A stretch of 38,052 nt of DNA from the NCBI GenBank assembly GCA_025351485.1, contig JANXVU010000035.1:1-38052 (forward strand). The letters run 5' to 3'. Numbering within the stretch: position 1 is the stretch's first letter; every line of letters begins with the position of its first letter. Below, piece by piece: positions 26,633 through 35,448 of this stretch. Position numbers and translations under genes: made by a program. The notes beneath the pieces are model-generated. The model had not been told where the DNA came from. It made no database searches and saw only the letters and a program-made list of their open reading frames with translations. Source of the DNA: Candidatus Eiseniibacteriota bacterium (GTDB taxonomy: Bacteria > Eisenbacteria > RBG-16-71-46 > JACRLI01).

Positions 26633-28527
26633 CGAATCAGGATCATCCGGCGGGTCAGGCTCTGGGTGCCGGACTGCAGCCGGTAGAAATAGATCCCGGT
26701 TCGCGCCACGCTGCCGTCGCTCCTGCGGCCGTCCCAGATCGCCTGGTGGGCCCCGGGAGCCAGGTCGCCTTCGCGGAGCGTGACCACCAGCCGGCCCGAA
26801 ACGTCGAACACTTTCAAACTGCCCCTGCGCGAACCGGCGACCCCGGAGAGCGCATAGTGGATGCGCGTGCTGACGTGGAACGGGTTGGGCGAGTTGGGTG
26901 CCAGGCCCAGCGACAGGCCCGGCAGGCCGCGGTCCGTTCCACCCGAGTCGACCGAAAGCGGAACCGACAGGGACGCGCCAAAGATGTGCAAGAGGCCCCA
27001 CCCGTAGACGGTGTCGGGCGAGGACGACCGGTCACCGCTCAGGTGGATGGCGTTGATCACGTCGATCGGTTTCGCGCCGGGGAACTTCTGGAGCAGCAGC
27101 GCCACCGCTCCGGCCGTGAGCGGAGTGGAAAAGGAAGTCCCGTTCACCTGGGTGTATCCGGTGTTGTTGCTGTAGGCCACCGTCCAGGTCTTGACCCCGC
27201 GGGCCATGATGTCGGGCTTGATGCGGCGGTCCCAGGTGGGCCCCTTCGAGCTGAAACTGGCCACGACCCCGGTGGAGTCCACGGCGCCCGAGGAGATGAT
27301 GGAGTCGGCGTCGGCGGGCGCGATCATCTTGTTGCCCGGATACGCCAGCGATCCGTCGTTGCCCATGGCGTTGACCACCACGATCCCGTGGGCCGCCGCG
27401 ATTTCCGCCGCGCGGGTGGTGGTGGCGTGGTGGCCGTCCAGATCGGGGTAGGTATAGCTGGAATTGACGAACGGCGCTTCGAAATCCCGATACCCCAGCG
27501 AGCTGCTGATCACGTCGGCGCCGAGCGAGTCGGCCCACTCGGTGCCGGCGAGCCAGTGGTCCTCTTCGATCGGGGTCTCGGTGGGCACGTACTCGGTCTT
27601 GCCCAGCAGGAAGCGGCACTCGTAGGCGGCGCCCAGGTAACGGCCCGGGAAGTACGCCCCGATGGTGCTCAGGGTGTAGGTGCCGTGGCTGTCCTGCCCG
27701 GTGGAGTCCTTGCCGGCCTGGTTCGCGATGATGGTGTCGCCCTGGATGAAATCGCGCCGCGCGGCCACCTGCAGCGGATGGCCCGGGTAGTTGAACGCGC
27801 TGTGGTTGGTCTGCGCGCCGGCATCCAGGATGCACAGGAGCACGCCCTCGCCGTGGTAGCCGGCGTCGTGCATCTTCGTGACTTCGATCTGCCTGAGCTG
27901 CTTCCAGCTGTATCCGTACTGGGTGGAGTCGAGCGCCGCGGCCCCCATCGGGCGGGGCTCCGGGAATCGGATCGCCGTGGGCGGAGCCTCGACGATGTCG
28001 GAGGCGGCCTCGCCCGACCACGGTTCGATTTCGGAACGTTGGTAGGATCGCACCAGGTCCAGGCGTTCCACGCAGGGCAGACCGGCGATGGCCAGGAGCT
28101 GGGCCGTAGTGGCCTGCACGCTCATCGCGTTGAGGTAGCGGCTCACCTCCCGGCGGGTGGCGCCGGTGGCCAGCACCTGGGCGGCATAGTCGTTCGAGAC
28201 CGGCACGTCGGTCTCATCCACCACGTTCACGCCCATGGTCTTGGAGCGGCGCCACAGGGTGTGCGCGGGAAGCGCCGACTCGGCGCGGCGAAGGGCTCGG
28301 ATACGGATTTCCCCGGTGCCCACGGCCCGGTCCTTGAAATAGATCCACGCATGGACCGGGGCGGAGTTCGCCTGCGCGATGGCACGGGAGAGCGGCGGCG
28401 ACATGGCCGCGAGATCCGCGCGAGGTGCGGGGCCGGAGCCCGCGGCGGAGACGAGATGGGCAGAAGCGAGCGCGGCAAGCGACAGGCACAAGCATACGAA
28501 CCGCCGACCGGAAGGCTCTGGGTGCAT
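26629..28527 (-). CDS. Secreted subtilisin-like (S8) serine protease with C-terminal FlgD-like sorting domain
   Basis: A 632-residue exported protease. After the signal peptide (about 1-30) comes a region of about 170 residues that may be an I9-type propeptide. The S8 domain follows with an intact triad: D235 in CILDAGAQTNHSAF, H281 in DSHGTYTLSTIG and S465 in NGTSFSTPLTAGAVALL. An Asn expected at the oxyanion hole lies in VVVNAMGNDGS. The last 80 residues (FHVSTRIHYALSG, LKVFDVSGRLVVTLREGDLAPGAHQAIWDGRRSDGS, GIYFYRLQSG, then LTRRMILIR) are the FlgD-Ig/type IX-like C-terminal domain that routes proteins to the surface in FCB bacteria. ATG 28525-28527 has AGGAG eight bases upstream. Overlaps the cysteine-rich gene. 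Confidence 0.93.
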   Translation of the reverse strand: MHPEPSGRRFVCLCLSLAALASAHLVSAAGSGPAPRADLAAMSPPLSRAIAQANSAPVHAWIYFKDRAVGTGEIRIRALRRAESALPAHTLWRRSKTMGVNVVDETDVPVSNDYAAQVLATGATRREVSRYLNAMSVQATTAQLLAIAGLPCVERLDLVRSYQRSEIEPWSGEAASDIVEAPPTAIRFPEPRPMGAAALDSTQYGYSWKQLRQIEVTKMHDAGYHGEGVLLCILDAGAQTNHSAFNYPGHPLQVAARRDFIQGDTIIANQAGKDSTGQDSHGTYTLSTIGAYFPGRYLGAAYECRFLLGKTEYVPTETPIEEDHWLAGTEWADSLGADVISSSLGYRDFEAPFVNSSYTYPDLDGHHATTTRAAEIAAAHGIVVVNAMGNDGSLAYPGNKMIAPADADSIISSGAVDSTGVVASFSSKGPTWDRRIKPDIMARGVKTWTVAYSNNTGYTQVNGTSFSTPLTAGAVALLLQKFPGAKPIDVINAIHLSGDRSSSPDTVYGWGLLHIFGASLSVPLSVDSGGTDRGLPGLSLGLAPNSPNPFHVSTRIHYALSGVAGSRRGSLKVFDVSGRLVVTLREGDLAPGAHQAIWDGRRSDGSVARTGIYFYRLQSGTQSLTRRMILIR

Positions 28528-28600
28528 GGATATACTCCTGCGCAATGTGCCCCTGAGGGAGTTCCGGGGACGGGTCAAATCCGGGGGAACGATCGAAGTC

Positions 28601-28625
28601 ATTGTATCATGATCGGCGGGATCAT
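28601..28625 (-). promoter_or_regulatory. -10 box and palindrome upstream of the subtilase
   Basis: TACAAT (minus strand, 28601-28606) lies in the same ACAATGACT context seen at the ppdK promoter. No good -35 box is visible 17 nt upstream (TTCGAT). Instead ATGATC-n5-GATCAT (28609-28625), perfect 6-bp arms, fills the spacer region, so an activator or repressor may act here. AT-rich DNA surrounds it. Confidence 0.45.
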
Positions 28626-28652
28626 CGAATATATAAAATTATTAACATGGGT

Positions 28653-28670
28653 GTGAAACGCGCATTTCAC
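28653..28670 (-). terminator. Terminator-like hairpin of the aldehyde dehydrogenase operon
   Basis: GTGAAA-n6-TTTCAC forms a perfect 6-bp stem 18 bp behind the stop at 28688. On the minus strand it is followed after a few bases by an AT-rich tail containing TTAATAATTTTATAT. It separates this operon from the subtilase promoter. Confidence 0.4.
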
Positions 28671-28687
28671 GGGCCCCTAAGTCCCGC

Positions 28688-30592
28688 TCATGGGGCCCCC
28701 CTCCGGCCCTGAAGCTCCGACCGTGCCGACCGGGAAAGGTCCGATCCGGGAGCCACTTCTTCCAGCCTGTTCCAGGCCTCCCGGGCCTCTCCCTGACGGC
28801 CGGTGCGCCACTCCAGCAGCCCCAGGTTGAACCAGGCCTCCGGGTCCCGGGGCGAGAGCTTCACCGCCGCCCGAAGCGCTTCCACCGCCTGTGTGGTGTC
28901 GCCGACCCGCGCCAGCGCCCCGCCCAGATTGAGCAGCACGTCCGGGTTCTCCGGAGCCAGATCGCGGGCCGCACGCAGTTCCCGGATGGCCTCCTGGAAC
29001 GCGCGCCGGGTGATCAGCGTCGAAGCCCTCGAGAGGTGCTCTTCCAGCGTGACCGCCCGGGCCGCCCCCTCGAGACCCAGGTATTCCCGGTAGCTGCTCA
29101 GCCGCAGATGTCCGTCGATGGTGTAGGCGGCGACGATGGAAAGGTACTCCGCCTCGGTCAGCTGTTGGCGGAACTTCACCTCCCTCACCCCGGGGAGCGC
29201 CAGCTGCACCGCCTCGCCCTCCGACAGGGCGGAGCGCACGTTGTCGTCCCAGAAGGGATCGGGCCGGTAGCCCGCGAACTCGTTCGAAGACTCGCCCCCG
29301 CGGCTGTTCTCCACCGGCTGCTGCCCGATGAACACCATGGACGTGGAAGCGGGCTCCCCCGCCCGGGCCAGATCGGAAAGTGCGTTGCGCGCGACCAGCG
29401 CGCGGCGGAGCACGAAGTCGGTCGGAAGAGGCGCCAGCGGCAGCGTGGATCGCTGCCGGACTTCGAGGCCGGCCATTTGCAGCAGCGCCAGCGCCCCCAT
29501 GACCACCGCGGGCGCAGCCGGGCCGATCCTGCGGGCGGCGGCCAGCAGGCACGCGATGGAGTACACCATCCCGGGCATCGCGCAGTAGAGGTAGTAGCCG
29601 TAGAACTGCCGTTCCAACATCAGCACCGGGGAGGCCAGCAGCACGAACCACGCGAAACCGAACCACGCCCGCCGCGAACCCGACAGCGCGAGCGCCGTCA
29701 CCCATCCGGCCAGCAGGATCCACCCCACCGCCGTCACCCACGGAAACCTGGACCAGTAGAGGTCCGAGGGCTGGGTGGCGGCGATGCCCCCGAAGGCCCC
29801 GGACAGGACGTAGGCCGGCAGATTCAGCAGCGCCGCCGCGGGCTTCATGGAATACGCTTCGCCGCGGCCGGTGCTCCAGGTGCCCAGGCTCCGGAGCGCC
29901 ATCGCCGCCGCGGGCAGGGCCAGGAGCGCCATGCGGGCGAGCGAGCCCGCCGCGCCCGCGCGGAACCGCCGGCGGTACTCGATCCACAGGAGCAACGGCA
30001 ACGCTCCCACCGCGATTTCCTTGGAGGCCATGGCCAGCGCGAAGGCCACGCAGGCCACCCACGGAGCCCGCTCCGAGCCGGGGCGGCCGGACGGCGTGAG
30101 CAGGTGGACCGTGATCAACAGGAAGAGCCCGGCCAGCAGGTCGGCGATCGCGGACACCCAGTGCGTGGCGTCGAACAGCGCCGGACTTGAAAGAAACACC
30201 GCCGCCGCCGCCGCCGCGAGCCGCGCATCCAGGCGCCGCATCAACAGGACGAACAAGATCGTGCCGCAGGCCAGGTGCAGCCCGAGGTGCACGGCGTGCC
30301 AGGCCACCGCGTTAAAACCCAGCATCCCCCACAGCTCCCGGAAGGCCAGGTGCATGCTGAGAAAGCGCGGGCTCCCCCACGGAATCGGGATGCCCCCCGC
30401 GGCCATGCGGAGCCATCGAAAGTCATCCTGCGCAAAGTACGTGGTGAGGACGGAGCGGCAGGCGAGGAATCCGAAGGCGAGCGTGGCCAACAGCCATGGC
30501 AGCGCAAGATCCGGGCGAAGCCCGGATGCACGCTCCGGCTGCTTCGCGGAAGCCTCGGGCGCGGGGCGCGCCCGGCGGGACCCCTTCCCCAT
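28688..30592 (-). CDS. Multi-spanning membrane glycosyltransferase-like protein with C-terminal TPRs
   Basis: A 634-residue protein. About ten hydrophobic segments cover residues 30-420, in the style of GT39/PMT-like C-type glycosyltransferases, with an early acidic loop (TTYFAQDDFRWL) where such enzymes keep catalytic Asp residues. The segment ALAMASKEIAVGALPLLL is shared with the truncated paralogue at 33,181. Three tetratricopeptide repeats follow at about 535-630 (FQEAIRELRAARDLAPENPDVLLNLGGALARVGDTTQAVEAL and so on). The architecture recalls TMTC-type O-mannosyltransferases, which use a lipid-linked sugar. Donor and acceptor are unknown. ATG 30590-30592 begins five bases after the asparaginase stop. 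It is the last gene of its operon. Confidence 0.82.
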   Translation of the reverse strand: MGKGSRRARPAPEASAKQPERASGLRPDLALPWLLATLAFGFLACRSVLTTYFAQDDFRWLRMAAGGIPIPWGSPRFLSMHLAFRELWGMLGFNAVAWHAVHLGLHLACGTILFVLLMRRLDARLAAAAAAVFLSSPALFDATHWVSAIADLLAGLFLLITVHLLTPSGRPGSERAPWVACVAFALAMASKEIAVGALPLLLWIEYRRRFRAGAAGSLARMALLALPAAAMALRSLGTWSTGRGEAYSMKPAAALLNLPAYVLSGAFGGIAATQPSDLYWSRFPWVTAVGWILLAGWVTALALSGSRRAWFGFAWFVLLASPVLMLERQFYGYYLYCAMPGMVYSIACLLAAARRIGPAAPAVVMGALALLQMAGLEVRQRSTLPLAPLPTDFVLRRALVARNALSDLARAGEPASTSMVFIGQQPVENSRGGESSNEFAGYRPDPFWDDNVRSALSEGEAVQLALPGVREVKFRQQLTEAEYLSIVAAYTIDGHLRLSSYREYLGLEGAARAVTLEEHLSRASTLITRRAFQEAIRELRAARDLAPENPDVLLNLGGALARVGDTTQAVEALRAAVKLSPRDPEAWFNLGLLEWRTGRQGEAREAWNRLEEVAPGSDLSRSARSELQGRRGAP

Positions 30593-30597
30593 GGATC

Positions 30598-31623
30598 CTA
30601 GTGCAGGGTCCCGCGCACCGGCCGGATCACGCCGACCTCGATGTCGCGGAAATTGGTGACCATGGGAAAGGCGAAGGCGTCCAGCCCTGGGGGAACGGGC
30701 CATCCCAGGGTCTCCAGCAGATCGAACAGGGCCACCGAAACCGCCCGGGTGTTGCCGTCCTCCACTTTCAGGGCCAGCCCGAGCCCGGTGGGCAGGTGCC
30801 CCACGCCGTAGACTCCTTCGGCGCCGATCTTCACGATGTAGTCGCCGCCCGCGGCCCACATGAACTCGGTGTCCAGCCGCCCGGGGCCGCCCACCATGTC
30901 GGGATGGGTGCGCATGGCGTCGCGGATGCGCTCGACGGAAGCGCTGGCCGGGCCTTCTGGACCCAGTCCCTGGGCCAGCCGCGCGAAGCTGCGGGCCATG
31001 CCGGTCACCGGCACCGCGAACACCGGCGCGCTGCAGCCGTCGATGGCCACGCCGACCTGCTCGGGAGTCATGCCCGCGTAGGCGGCGATGGCCGCGCGCA
31101 GGCGCACCTGGTGCGGGTGCGCCGGGTCCAGGTAGTTCTCGATGGGCCAGCCCGCGTGCTGGCAGGCAAGCAACATCCCCGCGTGCTTGCCGGAGCAGTT
31201 GTGGTGCAGCGCGGTGGGCTCTTCGCCGGAGATTCGCATCGCTTCCAGCGTGGCCTCGTCCCGGGGCGGGTGCACCCCGCACTGGAGGTCGCGCTCGGTG
31301 AGGCCGCCGCGCTCCAGTATGAGCTTCACGGTGGAGGTATGGGCCACCGTGCCCGAGTGCGAGCCACACGCCAGGGCGATCTCGCGGGAAGTCAGGCCGA
31401 AGCGGTCCGCCGCGCCGGATTCCAGCAGCCAGTAGGCCTGCATGGGCTTGGAGCAAGAACGGTAGAACGTCGGGCGGGCGGCGTCGCCGAACACATCGAG
31501 GAGCCGCCCGCCGTCGCTGACTGCGGCGCGCACCAGGTGGCTGCTTTCCACCAGGCCGCCCCGCGTGACCTCGATCACGCGGGGGGCGTGGATGGCAGCA
31601 ACCGGGCGCGCCGGCGACTTCAC
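30598..31623 (-). CDS. L-asparaginase II (thermolabile, Rhizobium type)
   Basis: A 341-residue member of the Asparaginase_II family (PF06089), unrelated to E. coli AnsA/AnsB, hydrolysing asparagine to aspartate and ammonia. Characteristic stretches are VTRGGLVESSHLVRAAV, YRSCSKPMQAYWLLESGAADRFGLT, ALACGSHSGTVAHTSTV, TALHHNCSGKHAGML (Ser-x-x-Lys as in the serine-hydrolase-like active site), VAIDGCSAPVFAVP and MRTHPDMVGGPGRLDTEFM. GTG 31621-31623 overlaps the class III aminotransferase stop as GTGA. Together with the aminotransferase and aldehyde dehydrogenase it points to amino-acid catabolism. Confidence 0.92.
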   Translation of the reverse strand: MKSPARPVAAIHAPRVIEVTRGGLVESSHLVRAAVSDGGRLLDVFGDAARPTFYRSCSKPMQAYWLLESGAADRFGLTSREIALACGSHSGTVAHTSTVKLILERGGLTERDLQCGVHPPRDEATLEAMRISGEEPTALHHNCSGKHAGMLLACQHAGWPIENYLDPAHPHQVRLRAAIAAYAGMTPEQVGVAIDGCSAPVFAVPVTGMARSFARLAQGLGPEGPASASVERIRDAMRTHPDMVGGPGRLDTEFMWAAGGDYIVKIGAEGVYGVGHLPTGLGLALKVEDGNTRAVSVALFDLLETLGWPVPPGLDAFAFPMVTNFRDIEVGVIRPVRGTLH

Positions 31624-32957
31624 CGGCTCTTCCTGGAGAGGTGCGTGAAGGCGTCGTCCAATATGGAAACCGCCTCCCCCACTTCGCTCTTGTTGATCAC
31701 CAGCGGCGGCGCGAACCGCAGCGCCGAGCGCCCGGCGCCCAGGATCAGCAGGCCCATCTGGAAGCAGCGCTGCACCAGCGCGTCCCGGAAGGCCGGGTCG
31801 GGAGCGTTGGTCGACTTGTCCTTCACGATCTCCGCGCCCACCATCAGCCCCTTGCCCTGCACCCAGCCGATCTGGCGGTGCCTGGCTTCCAGGATCTTGA
31901 GCGCTTCCATCAGCACGATGCCCTGGCGCTCGGCGTTCTTCATCAGCCCGCCCTCGATCAGGTCCAGGGTGGCCGAGGCCGCCGCGCACGACACCGGGTT
32001 GCCGCCGAACGTGGAGCCGTGCGATCCCGGGGGCCAGGTCATGACCGAGGCCGGCGCGATGCAGGCGCCCAGCGGCATCCCCGAGGCCAGGCCCTTGGCG
32101 GATGTGATGATGTCGGGCTTCACGTTCCAGTGGTCGACCCCCCACCACTTGCCGGTGCGGCCCACGCCCGACTGCACTTCGTCCAGCACCAGCAGGATGC
32201 CGTACTTGTCGCACAGCTTGCGCAACTCCTGGAAGTAACCCGGCGGCGGAACCACGTAGCCGCCCTCGCCCTGGATGGGCTCGACCACCATGGCCGCGCA
32301 GTCCTCCGGGGGCAGGATGGTGCGGAAGATCTCGTCCTCGATGAACTTCACGCACTGGAAGTTGCACGACGGGAACTTGAGGTTGAACACGCACCGCCGG
32401 CAGTTGGCGAAAGGCACGTGGGTGGTGGACGGCGTGAGCGGCGAAAACCCGCGGCGCTGCGCGGCCTTGCTGCCGGTGACCGAAAGGGCGCCCATGGTGC
32501 GCCCGTGGAAGCCGCCCAGGAAACCCAGCATGAGCGGACGTTTGGTCTTGTAGCGGGCCAGCTTGATGGCGCACTCCACGGCCTCCGCTCCCGAGTTGCA
32601 CAGGAACGACTTGGCGGGGCGCGCGGTGGGGCTCACCCGCGCCAGTTTTTCGGCGACCTGGATCTCGGGCTCGTAGTAGAAGTCGGTGCCCGACATGTGG
32701 AGGAACTTTTCCGCCTGGCGCTTGATGGCGCTCACCACCTTGGGGTGGGAGTGCCCGGTGGAGCACACGGCGATGCCGGCGTTCATGTCCAGGAACTTGT
32801 TGCCGTCCACGTCCCACAGCCACACGCCGCGGCCGCGGTCCACCACCAGCGGCTGGTCGCGGGTGTAGGAGGGCGAAAGGACCTTGGTGTCGCGAACGAC
32901 CCAAGCTTTGGCCTTGGGGCCGGGCAGCTTGCCTTTGATGATCGGTTTGACGGGCAT
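31620..32957 (-). CDS. Class III aminotransferase (GABA/ornithine-type) with four-cysteine insert
   Basis: A 445-residue PLP enzyme that moves a terminal or omega-amino group onto a 2-oxo acid. Motifs are DVDGNKFLDMNAGIAVCSTGHSHP, LCNSGAEAVECAIKLARY, GGFHGRTMGALS, VEPIQGEGGYVVPP, LVLDEVQSGVGRTGK and the Schiff-base lysine K288 in IITSAKGLASGMPLGA, followed by GSHGSTFGGNPVSCAAA. Between FANCRRCVF and NFQCVKF four cysteines (C186, C189, C198, C202) form a C-x2-C-x8-C-x3-C set that could bind metal. Similar cysteine sets occur in aminotransferases annotated as 4-aminobutyrate type. ATG 32955-32957 lies eight bases after GAGGAG; a GTG nine bases earlier is less likely. Confidence 0.93.
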   Translation of the reverse strand: MPVKPIIKGKLPGPKAKAWVVRDTKVLSPSYTRDQPLVVDRGRGVWLWDVDGNKFLDMNAGIAVCSTGHSHPKVVSAIKRQAEKFLHMSGTDFYYEPEIQVAEKLARVSPTARPAKSFLCNSGAEAVECAIKLARYKTKRPLMLGFLGGFHGRTMGALSVTGSKAAQRRGFSPLTPSTTHVPFANCRRCVFNLKFPSCNFQCVKFIEDEIFRTILPPEDCAAMVVEPIQGEGGYVVPPPGYFQELRKLCDKYGILLVLDEVQSGVGRTGKWWGVDHWNVKPDIITSAKGLASGMPLGACIAPASVMTWPPGSHGSTFGGNPVSCAAASATLDLIEGGLMKNAERQGIVLMEALKILEARHRQIGWVQGKGLMVGAEIVKDKSTNAPDPAFRDALVQRCFQMGLLILGAGRSALRFAPPLVINKSEVGEAVSILDDAFTHLSRKSR

Positions 32958-33180
32958 GGAACACACTCCTCGAAGCCACGGCCCGGGCCGCCCAACGGGC
33001 GCCGGGGCCGGTTCGTATCAGGGATGGGTGACGAACAATTCGAAATCGTGAGCTGCTCCCGCCCCCTTCCGGGGAAGGGCGCGGGATCGGGCGCGAGATG
33101 CTAGCGCGAGCTGCAGGGCGGGCGCCACTGCATCCACCGGAGGCTGCCGGCGGACTGGTCGATTTCGATCGGCAAGAGAG
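32958..33180. other. Intergenic gap with a GC hairpin
   Basis: No gene seen. A hairpin at 33,058-33,085 (12-13 bp, one mismatch, very small loop) lies behind the truncated glycosyltransferase frame on the minus strand and may end or attenuate the transcript before the aminotransferase. The gap probably results from loss of the 3' part of the glycosyltransferase gene. Confidence 0.4.
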
Positions 33181-33852
33181 TCATAGGGAGATTCTACCAG
33201 AGGTGGGCGGCCGCCCGTAACCCCCTACTCCGCACCACGAAATCTTGGTCTCAGGGAGCAATGGGCTGGACGCTATCCGCCCGGCCCACGTGAGGGCCAG
33301 GAGTGCCAGCGGCAATGCGACCGCGATCTCCTTCGACAAGAGCGCCACGCCGAACAAGAGCGCGGATGCCCAGGGTTGCCCTCTGAGGTAGAGAAGGATG
33401 GAGGCCAGGCAAGCGGCCGCACACCACAAATCCTGCGAACAACCGGCCCAGGCGATCAGGACGAAGTGGATCGGCGATAGGGAGCACAGCACAACTGTCC
33501 AGAGACCCGCACCCGGCGCCATGGCTCGGGAAACAACGGCGTATAGGAGCGCCAGGATCCCCAGGACCAGCGCAAGATTCACCCAGTGATACGGAACCGG
33601 ATTCAGCCCGAAAGCATGCGAAGCAAGCCAGAAGTGCAAGTCCCTTGAGAATGGTCGGCAGTAGCCTCCCAGTCGGTGCGGGTGCAGCAGGACGTCCAGT
33701 AATCCCCGTCGCCGGGTGTACTCGTAGAAGGCGTAGTCGTCGCTGAACAGCGGATAGGACAGAGCCTGGCGGCACCGAAGAAAAATGATCAGGCCCCCCA
33801 GCCCAACGGCGGCTGGAAGGCCCGTCCATTCTCTCCGCAAATTGAATCTCAA
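33181..33852 (-). pseudogene. Truncated multi-spanning membrane glycosyltransferase
   Basis: A 223-residue product that matches only the N-terminal half of the full paralogue at 28,688-30,592. It has the first membrane segment, an acidic loop (YPLFSDDYAFYEYTRRRG), HYPW-like PVPYHWVNLALVLGILALLY, and GVALLSKEIAVALPLALLALTW. Homology ends at about residue 195, and about 28 unrelated residues (PLLPETKISWCGVGGYGRPP) lead to the stop. No TPR part follows; non-coding DNA does. TTG 33850-33852 has GGAG seven bases upstream and lies 12 bp after the aldehyde dehydrogenase stop. Composition is somewhat less GC-rich. It could still make a small membrane protein, but a decayed gene is likelier. Confidence 0.65.
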
Positions 33853-33864
33853 CCCCGCGCTCCG

Positions 33865-35343
33865 TTAGACGTCGATCTGGGCCTTCTGCAGGCGCCCGGA
33901 GTAGTCCACGTACACCGACTTCCACTCGGTGTACACGTCCAGCACCGTGGTGCCGGCCTCGCGGTGGCCGTTGCCGGTTTCCTTGACGCCGCCGAAGGGC
34001 AGGTGCACCTCCGCCCCGATGGTCGGACCGTTCACGTAGGTGATGCCGGCCTCGATGTCGCGGATGGCGCGCTGGGCGCGATTCACGTCCCGGGTGTAGA
34101 TGGACGACGACAGCCCGTACACGGTGCCGTTGAGGATGTCGATCCCCTCCTCGTAGCTCTTGCAGGTGATCACCGAGATCACCGGGCCGAAGATCTCCTC
34201 CTGGGCGATGCGCATGCCCGGCTTGACCCCATCGAACACCGTGGGCTGGAAGAACGAGCCCTGGGCCAGAGCGCCTCCCGTGGCGGCCGCGCCGCCGAGC
34301 GCCAGGCGGGCGCCCTCTTTTTTGCCGATCTCGATGTATTCGGAAATGGCGGCGATGCGTCCGGCGTTCAGCACCGGGCCCACTTCCACGGATTCGTCCA
34401 GACCGTCTCCCAGGCGAAGCTTGCGGGCGCGTTCCACCAGGCGCTCGGTGAAGTCCTTCGCGATGGATTCGTGCAGGATGAGCCGGCTGGTGGCGGTGCA
34501 GCGCTGGCCGGTGGTGCCGAACGCTCCCCACAGCGCGCCTTCCAGCGCCAGGTCCAGGTCCGCGTCCTCCATCACCAGCTGGGCGTTCTTGCCGCCGAGC
34601 TCCAGGGACAGCCGCTTGAGCGTGGCGCCGCACTGCTGGGCGATCTGCTTGCCGACCTCGGTCGAGCCGGTGAAGGAGATCACCTTGACCCGCGTGTCCC
34701 CGACGATGGCCCCGCCCACCACGCGTCCACTGCCGTGCACCAGGTTGACCACGCCGGCCGGGAAGCCGGCCTCTTCCATGGCTTCCATGAGCAACGTGGC
34801 GCTGGCGGGCGTGTCGCTCGCCGGTTTCAAGACCACGGTGTTGCCGCAGATCAGCGCCGGGAACATCTTCCAGGTCGGGATGGCCATGGGGAAGTTCCAC
34901 GGAGTGATGAGTCCGGCCACCCCCACCGGCTGGCGCATGGAATAGGCGGCCTTGTTGGGCAGCTCGGCCTGCACGGTCTGCCCGAACAACCGGCGTCCCT
35001 CCCCGCCCGCGTAGTAGGCGGTGTCGATGCCTTCCTGGACGTCGCCGCGGGTCTCTTTCAGCACCTTGCCCATCTCGCGGGTCATGACCTTGGCCAGGTC
35101 TTCCTTGCGGCCCTTGAGGATCTCGCCCACCCGATACAGCAGCTCGCCGCGGCGCGGTGCCGGCACCAGGCGCCACGAGGCGTAGGCCTTCTCGGCCGCC
35201 GCCACGGCTTCGGCCACGTCCTCCTCGCTGGAATCGGGGTACTTGCCGACCAGGTCATCCTTGCGGGCGGGATTGCGGTTTTCGAAGGTCTTGCCGGAGC
35301 GGGCGTCCACCCAGCGGCCGTTGATGAAATTCTGGGTCTTCAT
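33865..35343 (-). CDS. NAD(P)-dependent aldehyde dehydrogenase
   Basis: A 492-residue ALDH oxidising an aldehyde to the carboxylic acid. Motifs are [36 protein letters not shown] (cofactor site), [14 protein letters not shown]248 in [14 protein letters not shown]282 in [12 protein letters not shown], and [11 protein letters not shown], ending with [17 protein letters not shown]. The subfamily resembles succinate-, aminoadipate- or ketoglutarate-semialdehyde dehydrogenases. Paired with a class III aminotransferase it would finish breakdown of an omega-amino acid such as GABA or lysine-derived compounds, by inference. ATG 35341-35343 opens the operon right behind the neighbour's terminator. Confidence 0.95.
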   Translation of the reverse strand: MKTQNFINGRWVDARSGKTFENRNPARKDDLVGKYPDSSEEDVAEAVAAAEKAYASWRLVPAPRRGELLYRVGEILKGRKEDLAKVMTREMGKVLKETRGDVQEGIDTAYYAGGEGRRLFGQTVQAELPNKAAYSMRQPVGVAGLITPWNFPMAIPTWKMFPALICGNTVVLKPASDTPASATLLMEAMEEAGFPAGVVNLVHGSGRVVGGAIVGDTRVKVISFTGSTEVGKQIAQQCGATLKRLSLELGGKNAQLVMEDADLDLALEGALWGAFGTTGQRCTATSRLILHESIAKDFTERLVERARKLRLGDGLDESVEVGPVLNAGRIAAISEYIEIGKKEGARLALGGAAATGGALAQGSFFQPTVFDGVKPGMRIAQEEIFGPVISVITCKSYEEGIDILNGTVYGLSSSIYTRDVNRAQRAIRDIEAGITYVNGPTIGAEVHLPFGGVKETGNGHREAGTTVLDVYTEWKSVYVDYSGRLQKAQIDV

Positions 35344-35382
35344 GCTTCTCTACCTCGCCTTGGGGGATGGTTTCGATGAACG

Positions 35383-35410
35383 AAAAAGGGCGGCCATTCT
35401 GGCCGCCCTT
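35383..35410 (-). terminator. Intrinsic terminator of the secreted-protein operon
   Basis: AAGGGCGGCCA (35386-35396) and TGGCCGCCCTT (35400-35410) form a perfect 11-bp stem. Read on the minus strand it is followed by a run of T (complement of the A run starting at 35383). It lies about 40 bp behind the stop at 35449 and directly before the aldehyde dehydrogenase gene. Confidence 0.92.
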
Positions 35411-35448
35411 CGTTGAATTCGCGTTCGCGGCTCACGGTGCCAGGGGCG

